Origin: Flavobacterium sp.
GTDB lineage: Bacteria > Bacteroidota > Bacteroidia > Flavobacteriales > Flavobacteriaceae
DNA length: 64,000 nt
Direction: 5' to 3'
Assembly (NCBI GenBank): GCA_014379405.1
Contig: JACMLU010000025.1
Span: 124,001 to 188,000, forward strand
A program made the position numbers and the translations under genes. Of this stretch, positions 27,391-36,520 are shown piece after piece (positions within the stretch are counted from its first letter, which is position 1; each line of letters opens with the position of its first letter). The notes beneath the pieces are model-generated. The model did no database searches. It saw only the letters and a list, made by a program, of their open reading frames with translations, and was not told where the DNA came from.

Positions 27391-28239
27391 TTACTTGTTT
27401 TTTAAGATGTAAATGTGTGAAGAATACTCAAAATTCTTCTTAGCCTTTAAATTCGACTGTAATCCCGTGAAAAAGGCTTTGATGAAATTCATTTTCCCGG
27501 ATTTGTATTTTTCAGAAAGTAAGCTCACATAAAACGAGTCAAATTTCATTGGCAGAATTTTTTCCAATTTCATTTCTTCTTTTTCGAAAAGTAATTTTAT
27601 CGCCGTTTTAGAAAAATGCCAAAAATGAATAGGCACATCAAAAGCTGCCCAAAATTTTCCGTAATGATTTGCGTCGAAAGAGTTGAAATTTGGAACTGCA
27701 ATAATTAAGGTTCCTGTGGGTTTCAACAATCGTTTCAATTCTTTAATTTGTTTGTCTAAATCTGGAACGTGTTCCAAAACGTGCCACATCGAAATTACGT
27801 CAAAAGAATGATTTTCTAATTCGCTGGTTTCTTCAACGAACGAAACCCCTTTGTTTTTTGCAATAGATTTTGCTCTTTCACTTGGCTCCACTCCTATGGT
27901 TTCCCAACCGTCATTTTTCGCCACTGACAAAAAATCTCCTGTTCCCGCTCCAATGTCTAAAATTCTTCCTTTGTTTGGTTGAAGCGAATTGATTAAATTG
28001 AGTTTGTTCTTTAGAGCAATACTTTTTATAAAATGGTATAATTTCTCAAACAAAGAACGTTTGTTGTCTGTGTGGGAAATATAATCTTCGCTTTCGTAAT
28101 ATTTACCCAAATTTTCCAAACTCGGTTGCGGATGTGTAATTAACATATCCAAAGTTTCGTCATAATACAAATCGAAAGTTTCTTTGGAAACCGAATAATC
28201 TTTTACAGTAAGAAAATGTTTTTTGTTTGAAATGTCCAT
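27391..28239 (-). CDS. Class I SAM-dependent methyltransferase
   Basis: The protein has 282 residues. Motif I is ILDIGAGTGDFLSVA (about 93-107), motif II region TIGVEPSERAKSIAKNKGVSFV, and post-motif ISMWHVLEHVPDLDKQIKELKRLLKPTGTLIIAVPN. These are hallmarks of Methyltransf_23-type enzymes. The WHVLEHVPD segment is typical of enzymes acting on sugars, lipids or quinones; the substrate cannot be read from the sequence. It follows mnmG on the same strand after 132 bases that hold a parS-like site, so it may be cotranscribed. Confidence 0.85.
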   Translation of the reverse strand: MDISNKKHFLTVKDYSVSKETFDLYYDETLDMLITHPQPSLENLGKYYESEDYISHTDNKRSLFEKLYHFIKSIALKNKLNLINSLQPNKGRILDIGAGTGDFLSVAKNDGWETIGVEPSERAKSIAKNKGVSFVEETSELENHSFDVISMWHVLEHVPDLDKQIKELKRLLKPTGTLIIAVPNFNSFDANHYGKFWAAFDVPIHFWHFSKTAIKLLFEKEEMKLEKILPMKFDSFYVSLLSEKYKSGKMNFIKAFFTGLQSNLKAKKNFEYSSHIYILKNK

Positions 28240-28307
28240 TTTTTAGTTTTCAGTATTCAGTCGCGGTTTACAGCTGAATCTCTTTAATATATAATATTTT
28301 TTGGTTT

Positions 28308-28323
28308 TGTTTCACGTGGAACG
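28308..28323 (-). promoter_or_regulatory. parS-like site 1
   Basis: On the minus strand this reads CGTTCCACGTGAAACA, which matches the ParB-binding consensus TGTTCCACGTGAAACA at 15 of 16 positions. It lies in the gap between mnmG and the methyltransferase gene. Confidence 0.75.
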
Positions 28324-28371
28324 TTGTCGAAGATTTTTTTCTGATAACTGAACACTGCGACTGCTAACTTA

Positions 28372-30243
28372 TTATCTTCCCATATAAATCAACAATACAG
28401 AAACATCACTTGGTGACACTCCGCTTATTCTTGAAGCTTGAGAAATGGTTACAGGACGAATCTTGCTCAATTTCTGTTTGGCTTCAATCGACATTGATTT
28501 AATTTTGTTGTAATCAAAATTTTCAGGGATCTTCACATCTTCTAAACGAGTCAGTTTATCGGCGTTGTTTCTTTCCTTTTCGATATAGCCCGAATATTTC
28601 ACTTGAATTTCGGCTTGTTCCAAAATCTCCTGATCCAAATTGTTTTCAGCAATATAGGCAGCCACTTTTTCAAATTTGATAATATCTTGCAATTCGATTT
28701 GCGGACGAGTAAACACTTTGAACATTTTATCTCCTTGGGTAATTAAGGCTGTGTCTTTTGATTCCAAAATTGGATTAGCTTCTGCCATCGTAACACTGGT
28801 TTCTTTGAAAAAGGTCACCATTTTTTCGGATTCTTTTAATTTGTGCTCCATTCTCCGTAATCGCTTTTCTGAAGCCAAACCTATTTCATAAGACATTGGC
28901 GTTAATCTAAAATCGGCATTATCCTGACGCAATAATGTTCTGAATTCAGCACGAGAAGTAAACATTCGATATGGCTCTTCAGTTCCTTTAGTAATTAAGT
29001 CGTCAATTAAAACTCCAATATAGGCTTCGTCTCTTTTTAAAATTAAAGGTGCTTTTTCCTGAACTTTTAGTGCGGCATTAATTCCAGCCATTAATCCTTG
29101 CGAAGCAGCCTCCTCATATCCTGTAGTTCCATTTATTTGTCCAGCGAAATATAAACCTTCAATTAATTTCGTTTCCAGTGTGTGTTTCAATTGCGTCGGT
29201 GGAAAATAATCGTATTCGATTGCATAACCTGGACGGAAAAATTTCACCTTCTCAAAACCAGCAACAGAACTCAAAGCTTTGAATTGAATATCCTCTGGCA
29301 ACGATGTTGAAAAACCATTTACATAAACCTCACAAGTATTCCAGCCTTCTGGCTCTACAAATAATTGGTGTCTTTCTTTATCAGCAAAACGATTAATCTT
29401 GTCTTCAATCGACGGACAATATCTTGGTCCGATTGATTGTATTCTGCCATTAAACATTGGCGAACGATCAAAACCTTCCCTTAAAATATTGTGAACATCA
29501 AGCGAAGTGTATGTCATATGGCAAGATTTCTGATGAATCAAAGGGGTAGTAATATCAGAATAAGAAAATTTATCTGGCTTAGCATCTCCTTTTTCTTCGT
29601 TCATTTTAGAATAATCTAAAGAACGACCATCAACTCTTGGAGGTGTTCCAGTTTTCATTCTTCCTGATTGAAATCCTGAATTAACCAAATCTTCGGTAAT
29701 TCCATAAGCAGCACTCTCGCCTGCTCTTCCTCCGCCAAATTGTTTTTCTCCAATATGAATCAAACCATTCAGAAAAGTTCCATTGGTCAAAACAACAGAT
29801 TTCGATTTGATTTCAATCCCAAGTGCAGTTCGAATTCCTTTTATTTTACCGTTCTCGATAATCAATCCTTTGACCATTTCTTGATAAAAATCAAGATTTG
29901 GAGTTCCTTCCAGCATCAATCTCCACTCTTCAGCAAAACGCATTCGATCACTTTGAACTCTTGGCGACCACATTGCAGGTCCTTTGGACTTGTTCAACAT
30001 CTTGAATTGAATCGCAGTCTTGTCCGAAACAATTCCAGAATACCCGCCAAGCGCATCAATCTCGCGAACGATTTGTCCTTTTGCGATTCCTCCCATTGCA
30101 GGATTACAAGACATTTGCGCAATGTTTTGCAAACTCATTGTCACCAACAAGGTTTTCGAACCCAAGTTAGCAGCAGCAGCGGCAGCTTCACAACCAGCGT
30201 GACCTGCGCCAACTACAATTACATCATATTCTTCTAGAAACAT
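28372..30243 (-). CDS. mnmG: tRNA uridine-5-carboxymethylaminomethyl(34) synthesis enzyme MnmG (GidA)
   Basis: MnmG is an FAD protein that, with MnmE, modifies the wobble uridine of several tRNAs. The protein has 623 residues, a normal length. The FAD-binding motif is VVGAGHAGCEAAAAAANLGS (residues about 10-29), followed by SCNPAMGGIAKGQIVREIDALGG and MLNKSKGPAMWSPRVQSDR. The second nucleotide region is GLYFAGQINGTTGYEEAASQGLMAGINAAL. The C-terminal helical domain ends RISGVSPSDVSVLLIYMG. Two exact parS-like sites lie in the 142 bases upstream and one behind it. In many bacteria gidA is close to the replication origin. Confidence 0.97.
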   Translation of the reverse strand: MFLEEYDVIVVGAGHAGCEAAAAAANLGSKTLLVTMSLQNIAQMSCNPAMGGIAKGQIVREIDALGGYSGIVSDKTAIQFKMLNKSKGPAMWSPRVQSDRMRFAEEWRLMLEGTPNLDFYQEMVKGLIIENGKIKGIRTALGIEIKSKSVVLTNGTFLNGLIHIGEKQFGGGRAGESAAYGITEDLVNSGFQSGRMKTGTPPRVDGRSLDYSKMNEEKGDAKPDKFSYSDITTPLIHQKSCHMTYTSLDVHNILREGFDRSPMFNGRIQSIGPRYCPSIEDKINRFADKERHQLFVEPEGWNTCEVYVNGFSTSLPEDIQFKALSSVAGFEKVKFFRPGYAIEYDYFPPTQLKHTLETKLIEGLYFAGQINGTTGYEEAASQGLMAGINAALKVQEKAPLILKRDEAYIGVLIDDLITKGTEEPYRMFTSRAEFRTLLRQDNADFRLTPMSYEIGLASEKRLRRMEHKLKESEKMVTFFKETSVTMAEANPILESKDTALITQGDKMFKVFTRPQIELQDIIKFEKVAAYIAENNLDQEILEQAEIQVKYSGYIEKERNNADKLTRLEDVKIPENFDYNKIKSMSIEAKQKLSKIRPVTISQASRISGVSPSDVSVLLIYMGR

Positions 30244-30295
30244 TTTCTTTTTAGTTTTTGATTTTGGACTTACTATCCAAAATCATTTTTAATAT

Positions 30296-30311
30296 TGTTC
30301 CACGTGAAACA
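30296..30311 (+). promoter_or_regulatory. parS-like site 2
   Basis: TGTTCCACGTGAAACA is an exact match to the consensus ParB-binding site described for Bacillus subtilis. It lies 53 bases upstream of the mnmG start. Confidence 0.85.
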
Positions 30312-30342
30312 ATGTATTTGAGATTTTCAATTCAGAAGACAG

Positions 30343-30358
30343 TGTTCCACGTGAAACA
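30343..30358 (+). promoter_or_regulatory. parS-like site 3
   Basis: TGTTCCACGTGAAACA is an exact match, 47 bases from site 2, in the mnmG-ybeY gap. Confidence 0.85.
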
Positions 30359-30385
30359 TCAATCCGCAAAATTAAAAACCGAATG

Positions 30386-30805
30386 CTATTGTTCCACGTG
30401 AAACATAGCCAACTTTTCATCCTCTTTACTTCTCATCAAAAGCTCGTCGTCTTCTGATTTGTCTTTATATCCACAGTAATGTAAAATACCGTGAACCAAT
30501 ACTCGCTTCAATTCCTCTTCAAAAGAAACATTAAAATCAACCGCATTGTCTTTTACTCTTTCAACAGAAATAAACAAATCTCCGTTAATTTCGTTGCCAA
30601 CTGTGTAATCAAAACTAATAATATCTGTGTAATAATCGTGTTGTAAATGCTCTTGATTTATCTGCAACAAATACTCGTCATCGCAAAAAATATAATTAAT
30701 CTCTCCTTCTTTTTTGTCTTCTGATTTGATTACATTAGAAATCCAGTTGCTAATTGCCTCTTTATTCTCTAGCGTAAATTCGGTTTCGTAATTAAAGTCT
30801 ATCAT
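30386..30805 (-). CDS. ybeY: Endoribonuclease YbeY (rRNA maturation)
   Basis: YbeY is a metal-dependent RNase that acts in 16S rRNA 3' maturation and ribosome quality control. The protein has 139 residues. FCDDEYLLQINQEHLQHDYYTDIISFDY and GDLFISVERVKDNA are family blocks. The metal site reads HGILHYCGYKDKSEDD; the usual third ligand (His of GYDH) is replaced, leaving Asp or Lys at that place. The last six codons encode MFHVEQ and coincide with parS-like site 4. The start overlaps the DUF4175 stop by 4 bases, so translation is likely coupled. Confidence 0.9.
   Translation of the reverse strand: MIDFNYETEFTLENKEAISNWISNVIKSEDKKEGEINYIFCDDEYLLQINQEHLQHDYYTDIISFDYTVGNEINGDLFISVERVKDNAVDFNVSFEEELKRVLVHGILHYCGYKDKSEDDELLMRSKEDEKLAMFHVEQ
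30390..30405 (+). promoter_or_regulatory. parS-like site 4, inside the end of ybeY
   Basis: TGTTCCACGTGAAACA is an exact match. It lies within the coding sequence and specifies the YbeY C-terminus MFHVEQ on the minus strand. Confidence 0.85.
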
Positions 30806-33800
30806 TTTTTATTGAAATATTCTTGAACTTTTTGATTAAAATTGGAGCGCAAAGGTAAGGATTGTCTATTTAATATTTCGATACTGTTTAAATAATCTAA
30901 TAATGCAGATGGCAAGGATTTAGATTGATTAGAAAACTCCTTTTTATTCGTTTCCGCTTGACGTTTATTTTCTTGACCTTGTTGTTGAACAGCTGTGTTC
31001 AATTTCAGCAATTCTTGTTTCACATTCAAGATTCTTTGAAGCGTTTCATTCTTAAAACCTTTGTTTAACAATTGTTTTTCTATCTCCTTCATTTGGTCTA
31101 AAGCATTCTGTCCGCTTCCACCAATTCCTTGCTTGTTCAATTCGTTTTGTAATGCTTCACGCAATTGTTTTTGCTCTTTATAAATTTCCATAATCGCTTT
31201 TGCATCTCCTTCTCCATCTTCTCCATTGTCTCCATCGGAACCAGGTTTATTTCCGTCTTTTCCTTTATCTCCTTCTTTTCCTTCTCCGGGTTTAGGACCT
31301 TTCTTCATTCCGTCTTTCATCTTATCCGCTAGACCTTCTTGTTTTTTTATGATGTCCGGTAATTGCATTCCCTGACCTTGACCAGGCTTTGGTTTTCCTT
31401 GACCTTCACCAGACAACGACATTTGCATATTATTCAAAATATCAGATAAAAAATCCGCTAATTTGTTTGCAGAAGATACAGTATATTGCTGATGTGAAAC
31501 TCCTTTTGGGAGTTGGGCATCCGCCAAAGTCTCTAATGATTTGTCCAAATTGTACTGGGCGTTTCCAATTTCTTTGGTGATATTTTCTCCAATTTTCGGA
31601 TTACGTAAAGACATTGCAAACAAGCTGTCGTCAATATGTTTGAACTGTAATTTTAAATCTTGTTGGATTTTTAAATTCTTATTAAAAGCTGGAGAACCTA
31701 TTTTTGAACTTTTGAACTTAGCCATCAAGTCTTCTTGAGAAAAAGAGAACGCCAAAAGATTATCTAGAATTTGACGCAACATCACAACATCTTCTTCCAT
31801 CTGTTCCATTTCTCCGCTTTCCATACTTTGCTCCATTTTTTGAGACATTTGTTTCATTTTTTTGGCAGCACTTTTTTGCTTCGCTTTGGCAGCAGCTTTT
31901 TTATCTTTCTGCAATTCATCCAAAGCTTTTTTCAAATCTTCATCAATACTTTTTTGCTCTTCCTTGTCATTAGGAATATCCAAAGGCTTTTTCAACTCTT
32001 TGTTTTCTTTATTTAAATCTTGTAAATCTTCTTGAATTTTGTCAAATTCCTTGTTGATTTCGTCTTGGTTTTCTTTAGTGTTTTCTTTGTCTTTGTTTGA
32101 TAAATTATCTTGTTTCTCGGAAAGTTTATCTAATTTATCTTTTAGTTGTTCTGCCTTTTTTTGAACATAATATTTCTTAGTCAATTCAACTAATTGCTCT
32201 AAACTCTTCGATTGGTTTTTGGCAGTTTGTTTGAACTTATCCATTTTCTCCATCAAATCTTCCTGCTTGATTTTGTCATTCAGTTCATTTAGTTCATCCA
32301 ATAATTTTTTATTTTTCTCTAAATCCTTATCTACGTTTTCTAATCGCTTTTGCAATTCATCCTTAAAATCGTCTTTTTTTGTAGTATTGGTTTTATCCAA
32401 ATTATCTTTCATTTTTTCGGCAAATTCCTTCATCATTTTATCCTGCTGATTTTGGCGCTTGATAAAATCATTAATCTTTTGTTGATCCTTAAATTCAAGA
32501 TTATCTTTTTCTTTTCCTGATTTTTGCAATTTATTCATTTCGGAAATTTGCTTGTCCTGATTCTTTAATGACTTTTCCAACCCATTAATACTTTCTTTTT
32601 GCTGTTGAAATTCTTGGTCTTCCTTTTCATCATCCGTAGATATGCGATTAGAGAAAACAGAAGATTTAGTGCTCTTGAAATTATGAATCGCATCGTTATC
32701 AAAAACCTCGAAATAATATTCATAAGAAACTCCCTGCTCTACTGGAAGTGAACTTGGAAAATCAAAAATAAACTGGTCGTTAAGATTTGATTTAACAGCA
32801 ATTGTTCCACGTTTAACTAATTCTGGTTTGTTTTTAGGATAATAAACCACCTGAAGTTTAGATAAACCGTAATCATCTGAAATTTGCCCCAAAACATAGC
32901 TTTTGTCAATTTTAAGACTGTCTGGAGCGTTGTTTACATTGATAGTCGGAAACTGATCTTTGATAACCGTAATCTGATAGTTTAACTTCTCGTAGTTCTT
33001 TACTTTAGCATTCGAAGTCAGAATTTGGTATTCTGTGTTTTTAAAGATTTGTTTCGATAAAGTAAAATCGTTTTCAGACTTGGAAAAAGGAAAGCTAGAA
33101 ATAGCATCTTTCCAAACCACATATTGAGTTGCCAAAGTATTGATTCTCCAGGTAACGCGAGTACCTTCTAGAAGGAGTGCGTTTCCGTTACCTTTGATAA
33201 TTTCTGGTTTCTTCTTCAAGTAAGAAGGGAAATTCAAAATCATTTCAAAATTGGCAATCGATGGAACAGTAATCACATTCAATTCATAATCCGAAGAAGA
33301 AACTGAATTCGCCTCCACGTGGAACAAAACGTTGGATAAAGGTTTTTCAATTCTGTATTGAAATTCCCCAGCTTTGGTAGTTTCCATAAAATAACTTTCG
33401 TCACCAATAAAAATCATCGCATTTTCAGGAACTATTTTTCCTTCCGTTTTTATGCGAATGATGAAATCTTTATTTTGTTCTGTTTGCAGATTGCTGTTCA
33501 AAACAACGAATTGAAATGGAGCAGGTGGCAAAAACTGATCATGGAAATGCACTACCCTATTTAAACTTTGAGAAATAATTTTACTATTACCCGAAACATA
33601 AAAGAAAGCAAAGAACAAAATAGGAACTATCGCCAAAGGCAAATATTTTCGATTAGTATTAAAATTAATAGCATTTCCAAAAGGAATCGGTTGAAGTGAA
33701 TTTGCTTTTTGTTCTATCGAAGCCAATAACAATTCGGATTGGTTTTGATCATTTGACAATTGAAGGAAATTCGTGAGTTTGTCATTTACTTCGGTGAAAT

Positions 33801-34098
33801 GATTCCCAATGATGGCAGATGCTTCTTTGTAATCGATTCCTTTTTGGAGTTTGAATAATTTGAAAATTGGAAACAAAATAAATCGGAACAAGAGAAAAAG
33901 TTCAACGATAATGAAAATCCAAAACAAAAATGTTCTTCCCATTGGCTTTAGCCAAAGAAAATATTCCACGAAAAGCGTGAACAAGAAATACAACAATCCC
34001 AGACCTACGAAGAAAATAATTCCCCGAATCAGTTCATTGGTGTAAAACTTCTTGATAAAAAGTTCCAGCTTTAGATATATGTTTTTTGATTGTTCCAA
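30802..34098 (-). CDS. DUF4175 family large membrane coiled-coil protein
   Basis: The protein has 1,098 residues. Two membrane helices lie near the N-terminus (about 23-45 and 55-75) and a third at about 152-170. The middle (about 200-470) has beta-rich Ig-like segments (QFPTINVNNAPDSLKIDKSYVLGQISDDYGLSKLQVVYY). From about 495 to 800 it is almost pure Lys/Glu/Gln/Asp coiled coil. A Gly/Pro/Lys-rich segment (about 920-975) and a helical tail follow. This is the DUF4175 family, restricted largely to Bacteroidota, of unknown function. It is first in the run DUF4175-ybeY-mnmG. A periplasmic or membrane scaffold role is plausible but inferred. Confidence 0.88.
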   Translation of the reverse strand: MEQSKNIYLKLELFIKKFYTNELIRGIIFFVGLGLLYFLFTLFVEYFLWLKPMGRTFLFWIFIIVELFLLFRFILFPIFKLFKLQKGIDYKEASAIIGNHFTEVNDKLTNFLQLSNDQNQSELLLASIEQKANSLQPIPFGNAINFNTNRKYLPLAIVPILFFAFFYVSGNSKIISQSLNRVVHFHDQFLPPAPFQFVVLNSNLQTEQNKDFIIRIKTEGKIVPENAMIFIGDESYFMETTKAGEFQYRIEKPLSNVLFHVEANSVSSSDYELNVITVPSIANFEMILNFPSYLKKKPEIIKGNGNALLLEGTRVTWRINTLATQYVVWKDAISSFPFSKSENDFTLSKQIFKNTEYQILTSNAKVKNYEKLNYQITVIKDQFPTINVNNAPDSLKIDKSYVLGQISDDYGLSKLQVVYYPKNKPELVKRGTIAVKSNLNDQFIFDFPSSLPVEQGVSYEYYFEVFDNDAIHNFKSTKSSVFSNRISTDDEKEDQEFQQQKESINGLEKSLKNQDKQISEMNKLQKSGKEKDNLEFKDQQKINDFIKRQNQQDKMMKEFAEKMKDNLDKTNTTKKDDFKDELQKRLENVDKDLEKNKKLLDELNELNDKIKQEDLMEKMDKFKQTAKNQSKSLEQLVELTKKYYVQKKAEQLKDKLDKLSEKQDNLSNKDKENTKENQDEINKEFDKIQEDLQDLNKENKELKKPLDIPNDKEEQKSIDEDLKKALDELQKDKKAAAKAKQKSAAKKMKQMSQKMEQSMESGEMEQMEEDVVMLRQILDNLLAFSFSQEDLMAKFKSSKIGSPAFNKNLKIQQDLKLQFKHIDDSLFAMSLRNPKIGENITKEIGNAQYNLDKSLETLADAQLPKGVSHQQYTVSSANKLADFLSDILNNMQMSLSGEGQGKPKPGQGQGMQLPDIIKKQEGLADKMKDGMKKGPKPGEGKEGDKGKDGNKPGSDGDNGEDGEGDAKAIMEIYKEQKQLREALQNELNKQGIGGSGQNALDQMKEIEKQLLNKGFKNETLQRILNVKQELLKLNTAVQQQGQENKRQAETNKKEFSNQSKSLPSALLDYLNSIEILNRQSLPLRSNFNQKVQEYFNKK

Positions 34099-34236
34099 AA
34101 TTTATAACGCTTATTTATAACCGATAAAAGTAACCATTTTTCAATTCTGTCAATGTTAAAAATTGATTAAAGGAAAATTCATCGACTAATTCTCTAAAAA
34201 CTTCCCACTTCTAACTACTGACTTCTAACTTCTAAT

Positions 34237-34244
34237 TATCTTTG
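34237..34244 (+). promoter_or_regulatory. Flavobacterial -7 element upstream of gltX
   Basis: TATCTTTG matches TAnnTTTG and lies 17 bases before the gltX start codon. No clear TTG is present at the usual -33 distance, so only the -7 element is supported. Confidence 0.5.
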
Positions 34245-34261
34245 CACCAAAATTTATAAAA

Positions 34262-35770
34262 ATGTCAAAGCAAGTTCGAGTGCGTTTTGCACCAAGTCCA
34301 ACGGGACCTTTACATATTGGCGGCGTTCGTACTGCCCTATTCAATTATTTGTTTGCCAAGAAAAATAATGGCGTTTTCTTTCTTCGAATTGAAGACACAG
34401 ATCAAAATCGTTTTGTTCCCGGTGCCGAAGAATATATTATGGAATCCTTGGAATGGTTGGGAATTGCTCCTGATGAAACTATTGGAAAAAATGAAAAATT
34501 TGGTCCATACAAACAATCCGAAAGAAAGCATTTGTACAAAGAATATGCAGATATCTTGATTAATTCTGGAAATGCGTATTATGCTTTTGATACTGCCGAA
34601 GCTTTAGATTTTCATAGAAAACAACACGAGGAGCAAGGAAAAACATTTATTTACAATTGGCATAATCGAGAAAAACTAGATACTTCTTTAGTAATTTCGG
34701 CTGAAGAAACTGCCAAAAGAATTACCGCTGCCGAAGATTATGTGATTCGTTTTAAAACTCCTGTTGACGAAACTTTGCATTTGCAAGACATTATTCGTGG
34801 CGAAGTGAAATTTGAAACCAATCTTTTGGACGACAAAGTTTTGTTCAAAAGTGATGGAATGCCAACCTACCATTTGGCGAATATTGTTGATGATCATTTA
34901 ATGGAAACTTCACACGTGATTCGTGGTGAAGAATGGTTGCCTTCTATGCCGTTACACGTTTTGTTGTACAGAGCATTTGGTTGGGAAGCTCCAGAATTTG
35001 CTCATTTGCCTTTGATTATGAAACCTGTTGGAAACGGAAAATTATCCAAACGTGATGGTGACAAAATGGGATTTCCCGTATTTCCGTTAGATTGGAAAAC
35101 TACCGAAGGAATTTCCTCTGGTTACAGAGAAAAAGGATTTTTTCCAGAAACAGTAATCAATTTTCTAGCTTTATTGGGATGGAATGATGGAACCGAACAA
35201 GAAATATTTTCGTTAGAAGAATTAGTTCAAAAATTTGATTTAAGTAGAGTTCACAAAGCAGGAGCTAAATTTGACCCGGAAAAAAACAAATGGTTCAACC
35301 ATCAATATTTGGTAAAACAAAATGATGCAGATTTGGCCAAAGACTTCTCTCCTATTTTGGTTGAAAAAGGTATAGATTCCTACGAAATGACAAAGTTGGA
35401 AAAAATAGTTTCGCTAATAAAAGAACGAGCAAACTTCGTTTCGGAATTTTGGGATTTGAGTGATTTCTTTTTTGTGGCTCCAACTTCTTATGACGAGAAA
35501 GCATCAAAAAACTGGAAGGAAGAAACTCCAGCTTTGATGCAGGAATTGATTTCGGTTCTTGGAGAAATAACTGATTTTACTTCTGTAAATATCGAAACTA
35601 TCGTAAAAGATTGGATGACAAAAAACGAAATTGGAATGGGAAAAGTAATGCAACCTTTCCGTTTGAGTTTGGTTGGTGCCTTGAAAGGTCCACACCTATT
35701 TGACATCGTGGAACTCATTGGAAAAAAGGAAACCATCAAAAGAATTGAGAAAGCAATAACAACTCTATAA
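34262..35770 (+). CDS. gltX: Glutamate--tRNA ligase
   Basis: This class I synthetase charges tRNA-Glu. The protein has 502 residues. The HIGH motif lies in RFAPSPTGPLHIGGVRTALFN (about residues 8-28) and the KMSKS-equivalent is KLSKRDGDKMG (about 260). The C-terminal anticodon-binding domain includes GMGKVMQPFRLSLVGALKGPHLFDIVELIGK. The start MSKQVRVRFAPSPTG matches the family. It is divergent from DUF4175 and ends at a strong hairpin. Confidence 0.97.
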   Translation: MSKQVRVRFAPSPTGPLHIGGVRTALFNYLFAKKNNGVFFLRIEDTDQNRFVPGAEEYIMESLEWLGIAPDETIGKNEKFGPYKQSERKHLYKEYADILINSGNAYYAFDTAEALDFHRKQHEEQGKTFIYNWHNREKLDTSLVISAEETAKRITAAEDYVIRFKTPVDETLHLQDIIRGEVKFETNLLDDKVLFKSDGMPTYHLANIVDDHLMETSHVIRGEEWLPSMPLHVLLYRAFGWEAPEFAHLPLIMKPVGNGKLSKRDGDKMGFPVFPLDWKTTEGISSGYREKGFFPETVINFLALLGWNDGTEQEIFSLEELVQKFDLSRVHKAGAKFDPEKNKWFNHQYLVKQNDADLAKDFSPILVEKGIDSYEMTKLEKIVSLIKERANFVSEFWDLSDFFFVAPTSYDEKASKNWKEETPALMQELISVLGEITDFTSVNIETIVKDWMTKNEIGMGKVMQPFRLSLVGALKGPHLFDIVELIGKKETIKRIEKAITTL

Positions 35771-35774
35771 AACT

Positions 35775-35805
35775 AAAAAGTCCCGATTTTATCGGGACTT
35801 TTTTT
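35775..35805. terminator. Terminator after gltX, bidirectional
   Basis: A 13-bp stem AAAAAGTCCCGAT/ATCGGGACTTTTT with a 3-base loop lies between the convergent gltX and beta-barrel genes. A-rich and T-rich flanks would serve both strands; the right arm touches the last codon of the leftward gene. Confidence 0.85.
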
Positions 35806-36442
35806 ATAAATAAATAATCAAATTTCCGTTCAATATTCCTGGATTCCCTTTAAAATTATAACCCAAATTTTGGTTGTTCAAATTACCCAAGATATTATTT
35901 AAACCATATTGGTATGAAATATTGAGTCGAACGTGGCGACCTCCTGCCGTGATTCCTACAGTTGGATAAAAATTGAATTGAGAGATAGCCACAATATCTT
36001 TGGCCAACAAGGTAGTTCCAGAAATAATATTGTTTTCTTGGTCTTTATCCAGTTTTAATTTACCGTTAATTTGTACTAAAGGTCCAAACTCAAAACTCAA
36101 ATGATTTTCGACAATTTTGCAACTCAATTGCAACGATATTTGAGCTGATGCCAGTTTATAATTCGTGTCTTCCGAAATGAATATTTTATTTGTAGCAACC
36201 GAAAAGTTATTTTCACTAAACTGCATCGCATAAACCATATCCCAATCATTATAGAAATTTCCTCTCATAGAAAGCCCCCCATTCCAGCCAGTTTCAGGTT
36301 TAGTCTGAAAATTATTGGTATTTAACGTAAATTGATTGATGCCAAAAAAAATCCCAATTCTGTTGGAATCTCTATATTCATATTGAGCAAAACCAGCCAT
36401 TGAAATTAAGACAAGAGCCACTGTAAAACATATCTTTTTCAT
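35804..36442 (-). CDS. Outer-membrane beta-barrel protein, PorT-like
   Basis: The protein has 212 residues with a signal peptide (1-19, ISMAGFAQ). The mature part has about eight amphipathic strands (GIFFGINQFTLN, GLSMRGNFYNDW, YKLASAQISLQLSCKI, SFEFGPLVQINGKL, FNFYPTVGITAGGRHVRLNISYQYG) and ends NGNLIIYL. This fits a small outer-membrane barrel of the PorT/OmpX type. No ligand or partner can be named. It is monocistronic. Confidence 0.75.
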   Translation of the reverse strand: MKKICFTVALVLISMAGFAQYEYRDSNRIGIFFGINQFTLNTNNFQTKPETGWNGGLSMRGNFYNDWDMVYAMQFSENNFSVATNKIFISEDTNYKLASAQISLQLSCKIVENHLSFEFGPLVQINGKLKLDKDQENNIISGTTLLAKDIVAISQFNFYPTVGITAGGRHVRLNISYQYGLNNILGNLNNQNLGYNFKGNPGILNGNLIIYL

Positions 36443-36520
36443 AAAATAGAATTAAACATCGGCAAACCTAAAGATTTTTTGTAATTTAACAGTAATTTTT
36501 TAAACTAAATTATACTTCTT

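Noticed and set aside
32803..33326. Further parS-like sequences inside the DUF4175 gene (32803-32818 and 33311-33326)
   Set aside because: They match the 16-mer at only about 13 and 12 positions. The first lacks the CACGTG core.
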